From Gammaproteobacteria bacterium (lineage in GTDB: Bacteria > Pseudomonadota > Gammaproteobacteria > JAJFJF01), in NCBI GenBank assembly GCA_021774255.1, contig JAJFJF010000030.1, positions 1 through 51,884 of the forward strand: a DNA stretch of 51,884 bases, given 5' to 3'. Numbering within the stretch: the stretch's first letter is position 1; each line of letters opens with the position of its first letter. The notes under the pieces are model-generated. The model saw nothing but the letters and a program-made list of their open reading frames with translations. It made no database searches and was not told the DNA's origin. Positions 46,844 to 51,884 of the stretch are shown here, one piece after another. The translations under genes and the position numbers were made by a program.

Positions 46844-47416
46844 ATGTCGACCGTGCAAACCAAAAAACCGTTCCTGATAATTTTTATATTGTTGGGGGTC
46901 GGCATCATCACCTGGTTTCTGTTTCGTATGGACCCAACGGAAAATTTAATTGGCGAAAACCGTGAACAAGATCCAGACACCTATATGTTTGGTGTGACTT
47001 CAACAGAGATGGACGAGCACGGGCGCCCAAAACAGCAAGTCTCCGCCACGCAAGTGGTGCATTATCCGCTGGATGATGTTTACTTACTCGATGCCCCACA
47101 CGCTATTTTATTTGAAGACGGTATCAAACAGTGGGAAATCACTGCTCGCCAAGGCCGCTCACGCAACAGTCAAACAGAAATCGAAATGTGGAATGATGTG
47201 CAAGCACAGCGCTATTCACACAGTGATGAAACGCAACCCCTGCGCATTCATACCGCCTACATGCACTACTGGCCGGAGCGTGCTTATGCCGAAACCGATC
47301 AATTCGTGCACATGACACAACCTGACATGACACTGAACAGCGTCGGGTTACGTCTTTATCTGGATGAAGAGCGTGCGGAGCTTTTATCACAAGTAAAACA
47401 AATTCAAGCACCATGA
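46844..47416 (+). CDS. lptC: LptC, LPS transport bitopic membrane protein
   Basis: 190 residues (E. coli 191): one N-terminal membrane helix (about 11-26) and a periplasmic beta-jellyroll with the family's TEMDEHGRPKQQVSATQVVHYP segment. LptC links the LptB2FG extractor to the LptA bridge. It overlaps lptA by 4 bases. Confidence 0.93.
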   Translation: MSTVQTKKPFLIIFILLGVGIITWFLFRMDPTENLIGENREQDPDTYMFGVTSTEMDEHGRPKQQVSATQVVHYPLDDVYLLDAPHAILFEDGIKQWEITARQGRSRNSQTEIEMWNDVQAQRYSHSDETQPLRIHTAYMHYWPERAYAETDQFVHMTQPDMTLNSVGLRLYLDEERAELLSQVKQIQAP

Positions 47417-47898
47417 TAGCCAAACGAACCATCACACTATTGCTCTTCTTCGCCAGTACCCTGCTCTTTGCCCTACCCGGTGATGATGCGCAAAATATTG
47501 TGCTGATTGCCGCGCGCGCTGAATTGAATCAGCAAGCAGGCACCGCCACCTATTGGGATAACGTGCATATCACACAAGGCAGTCGCCATGTGTGGGGCGA
47601 TCAGGCTATTTTCTACCAAGACGAGCACGGTGAACTCACCCGCGCTATTGTGTATGGTAATCTGGCACGCTTCCGCTATTTGCCTGATATTAATGATCCG
47701 GAAGTCACGGGCGAAGCCCTGACAATAGAATACATTGCAGGCACAGAAACACTGATATTAGAAGGCGACGCGTGGGTAGAGCAAGATAACAACACGTATG
47801 CGGCACCGCGCATTGAATACGATCTGGTGAACGACGTGATCACCTCCAAGCCCACAACGCAAAGTCGTACCCAGATTGTGATCCACTCAAATAACTAA
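47413..47898 (+). CDS. lptA: LptA, periplasmic LPS bridge protein
   Basis: 161 residues with a signal peptide (cleavage near LFA, about residue 20) and the OstA-like jellyroll: [39 protein letters not shown] and [25 protein letters not shown]. LptA oligomers carry LPS across the periplasm to LptD. The start overlaps lptC and the gene is followed by lptB within 8 bp. Confidence 0.93.
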   Translation: MIAKRTITLLLFFASTLLFALPGDDAQNIVLIAARAELNQQAGTATYWDNVHITQGSRHVWGDQAIFYQDEHGELTRAIVYGNLARFRYLPDINDPEVTGEALTIEYIAGTETLILEGDAWVEQDNNTYAAPRIEYDLVNDVITSKPTTQSRTQIVIHSNN

Positions 47899-47906
47899 AT
47901 GAATGG

Positions 47907-48656
47907 ATGAATATGTCTCAAGCACACCCACACAATACGTTACGCGCTGAAAATTTGTGTAAACAATATAAAACGCGCCACGTTGTAAAAAAAGTGTCGT
48001 TAGAAGTCAAAAGCGGCGAAGTGGTGGGTTTACTTGGGCCCAACGGCGCTGGCAAAACCACTTGTTTTTATATGATTGTCGGGCTCGTGCGCAGTGACAG
48101 CGGTCATATTTACTTAAATAAGCACGACATCACCCGCTTGCCCATGCACGCGCGCGCGCGCAAAGGCATTGGCTATTTACCACAAGAAGCGTCTGTCTTT
48201 CGCCGTTTAACCGCTGCACAAAACATCGAAGCGATTTTAGAAACCCGCGCTGACTTGAACGAGGCGATGCGCAAAGAAAAACTCGAGAAGCTGTTAGAAG
48301 AGTTTCATATCACGCATATCCGCGATACCAAGGGCATGAGTTTGTCGGGTGGCGAGCGCCGCCGCGTTGAAATTGCCCGCGCCTTAGCGACTGAACCCCA
48401 GTTTATTTTATTAGACGAACCGTTTGCGGGCGTGGACCCTATTTCGGTGCTGGACATCAAAAAAATTGTCACACACCTACAAGAGTACGGGATCGGTGTA
48501 CTCATTACCGATCACAATGTGCGCGAGACCCTGAAAATTTGCCAGCACTCTTACATCATGAATAATGGCGAACTCATAGCGAAAGGTACGCCTGATGAAA
48601 TTTTAGCCAACCCCCATGTACGCGAGGTCTACCTTGGCCATGAATTTAGCTTATAA
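47907..48656 (+). CDS. lptB: LptB, ATPase of the LPS export complex
   Basis: 249 residues (247 if the ATG at 47913 is used). Walker [13 protein letters not shown]-loop [12 protein letters not shown], signature [15 protein letters not shown], Walker [14 protein letters not shown] and switch His in [10 protein letters not shown] are all intact. LptB drives LPS extraction with LptF/LptG. In many gammaproteobacteria rpoN comes next; here hpf follows directly after 34 bp. Confidence 0.97.
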   Translation: MNMSQAHPHNTLRAENLCKQYKTRHVVKKVSLEVKSGEVVGLLGPNGAGKTTCFYMIVGLVRSDSGHIYLNKHDITRLPMHARARKGIGYLPQEASVFRRLTAAQNIEAILETRADLNEAMRKEKLEKLLEEFHITHIRDTKGMSLSGGERRRVEIARALATEPQFILLDEPFAGVDPISVLDIKKIVTHLQEYGIGVLITDHNVRETLKICQHSYIMNNGELIAKGTPDEILANPHVREVYLGHEFSL

Positions 48657-48690
48657 TAACCACGAATAAAAAACGCGAGGACAGCACATC

Positions 48691-49008
48691 ATGCAAATCA
48701 ATATCACTGGCCATCATGTGGACATCACCCAGCCTATCCGCGAGTATATCGACAATAAATTGTCTCGCATCCAACGCCACATTGATAACATCACCTCTAT
48801 TAATGTTATCTTAACGGTAGAAAGTAAAATTCTGCATAAAGCCGACGCTGAAATTCATTTAGCAGGTGCCAATATTAACGCCGGCGCAAGCTCTGAAAAT
48901 CTTTACGCGGCCATTGATGCACTGGTCGATAAACTCGACCGTCAAATCGCTAAATACAAAGGTAAAGGCAAAACCAATAACCGCCAGCAAAACACCGATG
49001 CAAATTAG
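48691..49008 (+). CDS. hpf: Ribosome hibernation promoting factor (short type)
   Basis: 105 residues (E. coli 95), with the family opening MQINITGHHVDITQPIREYIDNKLSRIQRHIDNI and a late DALVDKLDRQIAKYKGK helix. Short HPF binds the 30S decoding region and promotes 100S dimers in stationary phase. A GCGAGGA site is upstream. It overlaps the preferred ptsN start by 11 bp. There is no long-type C-terminal dimerisation domain. Confidence 0.95.
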   Translation: MQINITGHHVDITQPIREYIDNKLSRIQRHIDNITSINVILTVESKILHKADAEIHLAGANINAGASSENLYAAIDALVDKLDRQIAKYKGKGKTNNRQQNTDAN

Positions 49009-49453
49009 TGATATTTTAACGCAGCAGCACACACTGAGCGATTGTGAAGCCAGCAGTAAAAAACGATTACTGGACGATGCCAGCCAGCTTTTGGCCAAAA
49101 GCACACCGGGGATCGACGCCACTCCTATTTTTGAGGGCCTGCTCGCGCGCGAACGTTTGGGCAGTACCGCTGTTGGCCATGGTGTGGCCTTACCACACTG
49201 CCGTATCCCCAATTTAACGGAAACATTAGGTTGCTTTTTGCAACTGAAAGAAGGCATTAACTTTGATGCCAGTGACAACCTCCCGGTTGATCTTGTGTTC
49301 GTCTTGCTCGTACCGGAAGATGCCACTGAAGAACATCTGCAAATTTTGGCGGAGCTTGCAACGTTATTTCGTGATGACCGTTTTCGCACTGATTTGCGAA
49401 AAGCCACTGATGATCAGTCGTTGTATGAAACCATGATTGAGCATGCGGGTTAA
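48998..49453 (+). CDS. ptsN: PtsN, EIIA-Ntr regulatory phosphotransferase protein
   Basis: 151 residues from the ATG at 48998, matching the family length; an upstream in-frame start at 48866 lies inside hpf and adds unrelated residues. The phosphorylated histidine is in GHGVALPHCRIP. PtsN is a regulatory EIIA of the nitrogen-type PTS, linked to potassium and envelope stress control. It overlaps both hpf and hprK by 11 bp, so the three are translationally linked. Confidence 0.95.
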   Translation: MQISDILTQQHTLSDCEASSKKRLLDDASQLLAKSTPGIDATPIFEGLLARERLGSTAVGHGVALPHCRIPNLTETLGCFLQLKEGINFDASDNLPVDLVFVLLVPEDATEEHLQILAELATLFRDDRFRTDLRKATDDQSLYETMIEHAG

Positions 49454-49943
49454 GCCTGTTACACAACACGGCACACTCCTTAAAATATTTAATTGTGGTG
49501 TTTTATTAAGCGGCGAAAGTGGCATCGGTAAAAGCGAGCTAGCACTGGCACTGATTGAACGCGGCCACCTACTCATTGCTGACGATGCACCTTTATTTGA
49601 ACGCACGAGTGAGCAAACACTGATAGGCACCTGCCCGCCTGCCCTGCAAAATCTTTTGGAAGTACGTGACTTAGGCGCCGTCAATGTCGTGGCTTTATTT
49701 GGCGAAAAAGCGATTGCACAATCTTGCTCACTGGATTTAATGATTAAGCTGACCAAAGCGCCAAGCGATCCAGAAAAACGCTTAATGCTGAACATGAGCC
49801 AACAGTCTATTTTAGATGTCACTGTTCCGGTGATTACTTTATCAGCCTTGCCAGGCCGACACTTGCCATTACTTGTTGAGGCCGCAGTGAAAATAACCCC
49901 TCACCCCGACCCTCTCCCTTTCAAGGGGAGAGGGTTAGGGTGA
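49443..49943 (+). CDS. hprK: HPr kinase/phosphorylase, short form lacking the N-terminal domain
   Basis: 166 residues from the ATG at 49443 (a TTG at 49437 is an alternative). Only the C-terminal catalytic domain is present: QHGTLL, P-loop GESGIGKSE (about 24-32), RGHLLIADDA, and the family signature LEVRDLGAVNVVALFG. Usual HPrK proteins of about 310 residues have an extra N-terminal domain; the short form recalls alphaproteobacterial ones. The last 15 residues are encoded by a palindromic repeat (49895-49949), which also supplies the stop. HPrK phosphorylates Ser46 of HPr. The rapZ gene that often follows is absent. Confidence 0.9.
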   Translation: MRVKPVTQHGTLLKIFNCGVLLSGESGIGKSELALALIERGHLLIADDAPLFERTSEQTLIGTCPPALQNLLEVRDLGAVNVVALFGEKAIAQSCSLDLMIKLTKAPSDPEKRLMLNMSQQSILDVTVPVITLSALPGRHLPLLVEAAVKITPHPDPLPFKGRGLG

Positions 49944-49949
49944 GGGGTT
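49895..49949. repeat. 55-bp palindromic repeat overlapping the 3' end of hprK
   Basis: AACCCCTCACCCC at one end and GGGTGAGGGGTT at the other form a near-perfect dyad (about 22 of 25 positions) around a CCCTTTCAAGGGG turn. It encodes the end of HprK (TPHPDPLPFKGRGLG) and its TGA stop. It could also act as a hairpin in the mRNA between hprK and the EIIA gene. Confidence 0.85.
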
Positions 49950-50083
49950 CATGAGCCCCAGCAAAAACAATATTCCAAAACAACATGCATAGCTCGAAAA
50001 ACTACCTTAAACTACCCTAAATCGCTTTTTTTTCACGCCAGAAACCCGTATCATGCTGCCTATAACCCCAAAGAGAACTCACT

Positions 50084-50518
50084 ATGAGCGTAAGTCTATT
50101 TTTAATTACCCATGGCAATATCGGCAACGAGATTTTAGCCACCACCCAAAACCAATTTAACAGCAACCCGCTGACCGCCACCACGCTCGTCGTTAACCGA
50201 GACGTTGACCCTGGCGAACTCCTCCAAGAAGCCAAACAAACCGTGGAATCTATCGATGCGGGTGATGGCGTGTTGATATTAACAGACTTATACGGCGCCA
50301 CGCCTTCCAATATTGCTCTTAAACTCAGTAAGTTAGACGATATCAAAGACAGAGTCCGCGTGATAAGCGGCCTGAACCTTCCCATGCTAACGCGCCTCTT
50401 CAACTACCCTTCTCTCTCCCTCACGGAACTGGCTGAAAAAGCGCTGACCGGCGCCACCGATGGCATCATCGACTCTAGCCAGCCGCCTACCGCACCACCC
50501 CACACACCCACTGCCTAA
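50084..50518 (+). CDS. PTS EIIA component, mannose/fructose type (ManX-like)
   Basis: 144 residues with the family's N-terminal strand SVSLFLITHGNIGNEIL, where His10 is the phosphorylated residue, and LILTDLYGATPSNIALKL with the conserved TD-x-x-GATP motif. It stands between hprK and ptsH with no EIIB/EIIC gene, so a regulatory role is more likely than sugar transport. The last ten or so residues are Pro/Thr-rich and outside the usual domain. Confidence 0.92.
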   Translation: MSVSLFLITHGNIGNEILATTQNQFNSNPLTATTLVVNRDVDPGELLQEAKQTVESIDAGDGVLILTDLYGATPSNIALKLSKLDDIKDRVRVISGLNLPMLTRLFNYPSLSLTELAEKALTGATDGIIDSSQPPTAPPHTPTA

Positions 50519-50522
50519 TACT

Positions 50523-50792
50523 GTGATCCGCGAAACCGTCACCATCATTAACAAACTCGGTCTGCATGCCCGCGCCGCCGCTAAATTCTCAGCCTGTGCC
50601 AGCCAATTTGAAGCCGATATTGCCGTCGAGCGAAATGACTATCGTGTGAATGGCAAAAGCATCATGGGTATCATGATGCTCGCCGCCAGCCAAGGCAGCG
50701 ATATCATTCTCATTATTGAGGGCACGGATGAACAAGACGCCTTAGAATCGCTCAAGACCTTGATAAATAACCGCTTCGAAGAAAACGAATAA
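50523..50792 (+). CDS. ptsH: HPr phosphocarrier protein
   Basis: 89 residues from the GTG at 50523, chosen because the family begins here (VTIINKLGLHARAA); an upstream ATG at 50460 lies within the EIIA gene. His15 (in GLHARAA) is the EI-dependent site and Ser46 (in NGKSIMGIMML) is the HPrK site; both are present. The gene starts 4 bases after the EIIA stop. No ptsI (enzyme I) follows in the window, so the phosphate donor must be encoded elsewhere or be missing. Confidence 0.95.
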   Translation: MIRETVTIINKLGLHARAAAKFSACASQFEADIAVERNDYRVNGKSIMGIMMLAASQGSDIILIIEGTDEQDALESLKTLINNRFEENE

Positions 50793-50821
50793 TGAACGTC
50801 GTTTAATTTATTTCTTTTTTT
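50783..50821 (+). terminator. Weak terminator-like hairpin after ptsH
   Basis: AAACGA (50783-50788) pairs with TCGTTT (50799-50804) across a 10-nt loop, overlapping the ptsH stop. An AT-rich stretch then leads to a run of T residues (50815-50821). The stem is short and AT-rich. Confidence 0.4.
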
Positions 50822-50894
50822 TAAATCTGATGCGCTTTACCTTTAAATTATCACAGCAGAGCCAAGTACTCAGGGTCTATGGACCATAAGAAAA

Positions 50895-51884
50895 TCATAC
50901 TAACGGCTGACCATTGCCAGCACTCTGTGCATTAAGGCGAGGCAAGATCTTTCTGTAACAAAACAGGCCCGCTGCAGCACCCACAATTACGACGACTCCC
51001 ACCGTGACGCTCAATGCAATAATGATGATTGTCGTATCATCTCCTCCACCTCCATCAGAATCATCAGGATTAGGCGTGTGCATTGCTGTATGCATGTTAC
51101 TTGCTGTGTTTTCGGCGCTATGCGTCTGAAGCAATGGTGTAACACTTTGCGTCGGCATTGATGATGCAGTCGACGGCTCAGTCTGGCTAGCACTTTCGCT
51201 ATGACTAGAAGACATCGATCGCGTTCTTGTGTTTGAAGGTGTCGGCGAGGCACTTTGGCTCATCGATTGCGAAGGCGGTGGGCTCTGTGATGGCGTCAAC
51301 GACTCTGACTGGCTACGCGACTTTGAAAAACTATTGCTCTGCGGCGCAGAAAGTGATCCACTTTGACTATTCGAAGGCGAAAAACTCATCGACTCAGGAA
51401 ACGAAGCTGTCGGCAGATCCCAAAGCGCGTCCAGCTGCGGGTAAATCACATTTTCAATAATCGTCCACGTTGAAACAAAATCCCAGCCAACAAAAGTGGC
51501 TTGCTGTTTCATTTCCGCCGTGTTTTTACCGGTGCCACCATCGCTTGTCGGCTGTCCTGATGTGCTTGTGTCCCAGTAACTCATGTCAACCGTGCCTGTG
51601 TTGCTACCCACCAAACCACCTACGTCGCTGCCCGTGCCCGAAACAAGACCCACAGAATACACTATTCTGACTGTGCCGCTGTTAGCTCCAACGGCCCCTC
51701 CTGTTTGACTTGAGCCTGTGACACTGCCACTGGCAAAGGCATTACGTACAGCACCGCCTATAACCTCTCCAACAAGCCCGCCAACATCATAACTACCTGA
51801 TACATCGCCTGTCGCATAAGAAAGCTGGATCAATGCAATCGAATTGGATTGATAGCCTACTAAACCACCTAGGTTGCCGTTGCC
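50895..51884 (-). CDS. GLUG-repeat, serine-rich, membrane-anchored surface protein (N-terminal part beyond window)
   Basis: The frame is open to the window edge, so only about the last 330 residues are seen. They hold three or four GLUG-type repeats (NLGGLVGYQSNS, ATGDVSGSYDVGGLVGE, ASGSVTG, VSGTGSDVGGLVGS), then a WDTSTSG/PQLDALW closing segment, a 110-residue Ser/Pro/Thr/Gln-rich mucin-like stalk with SxSxSxS periodicity, a short Asp/Gly run, one membrane helix (IIIIALSVTVGVVVIVGAAAG) and a short basic tail. The layout suggests a surface adhesin held by a C-terminal membrane anchor, which is unusual in Gram-negative bacteria. Opposite in strand to ptsH. Ligand unknown. Confidence 0.75.
   Translation of the reverse strand, partial: GNGNLGGLVGYQSNSIALIQLSYATGDVSGSYDVGGLVGEVIGGAVRNAFASGSVTGSSQTGGAVGANSGTVRIVYSVGLVSGTGSDVGGLVGSNTGTVDMSYWDTSTSGQPTSDGGTGKNTAEMKQQATFVGWDFVSTWTIIENVIYPQLDALWDLPTASFPESMSFSPSNSQSGSLSAPQSNSFSKSRSQSESLTPSQSPPPSQSMSQSASPTPSNTRTRSMSSSHSESASQTEPSTASSMPTQSVTPLLQTHSAENTASNMHTAMHTPNPDDSDGGGGDDTTIIIIALSVTVGVVVIVGAAAGLFCYRKILPRLNAQSAGNGQPLV

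Overview
The window reads as chromosomal DNA of a gammaproteobacterium. The basis is the conserved blocks for ribosomal proteins L21/L27 with Obg, isoprenoid synthesis, MurA with the Mla lipid-transport operon, and the kdsD-kdsC-lptC-lptA-lptB-hpf-ptsN line that continues into HPr kinase. The order is not settled from sequence alone. Several things suit a host- or protist-associated lifestyle: a complete-looking type VI secretion operon, mucin-like and low-complexity surface proteins, and isolated genes that look acquired. Most genes are closely packed with clear Shine-Dalgarno sites, and there are several families of short palindromic repeats.

Layout. 1-345: the tail of a proline/serine/alanine-rich protein with an 18-C tract. 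464-7115 (minus): a three-gene run of secreted proteins (a lipase-like protein, a cysteine-containing 275-residue protein and an 885-residue modular protein) downstream of a FadL-type outer-membrane channel, ended by a strong terminator at 422-450. 7468-8496: SohB protease. 8731-9534: an orphan gene unlike its neighbours. 9825-12927: rpsT, obgE, rpmA and rplU, and the divergent ispB. 12960-13182: a 144-bp hairpin repeat touching a tRNA-Pro gene, followed by an AT-rich orphan and a YbaK-type deacylase.

14479-28220 (minus) is one T6SS operon in the order tssJ-K-L-M-B-C-hcp-E-F-G-vgrG. It contains no ClpV (TssH) and no TssA, and its TssM lacks the usual N-terminal membrane hairpin. Facing it at 28422-33101 is an accessory set: a chitinase-fold protein whose catalytic glutamate position is proline, a small beta-barrel protein, a PAAR-like spike tip, a DUF2169-type adaptor and a mini-VgrG-like needle protein.

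33067-42498 returns to core genes: tilS, accA, murA, a YadG/YadH-type ABC exporter, mlaB-C-D-E-F and the divergent yrbG. A composite palindromic repeat and an unrecognised 749-residue multi-pass membrane protein (42849-45098) separate yrbG from kdsD. The LPS block kdsD-kdsC-lptC-lptA-lptB then runs into hpf, ptsN, a short hprK, a mannose-type EIIA and ptsH. rpoN, rapZ and ptsI are not in their usual places. The window ends inside a GLUG-repeat, serine-rich, membrane-anchored surface protein.

Working together, MlaFEDB-C, KdsD/KdsC and LptA/B/C all serve the outer membrane. The PtsN/EIIA/HPr/HprK group is a regulatory phosphotransferase branch. The T6SS plus the facing accessory genes form an export system with two sets of spike parts.
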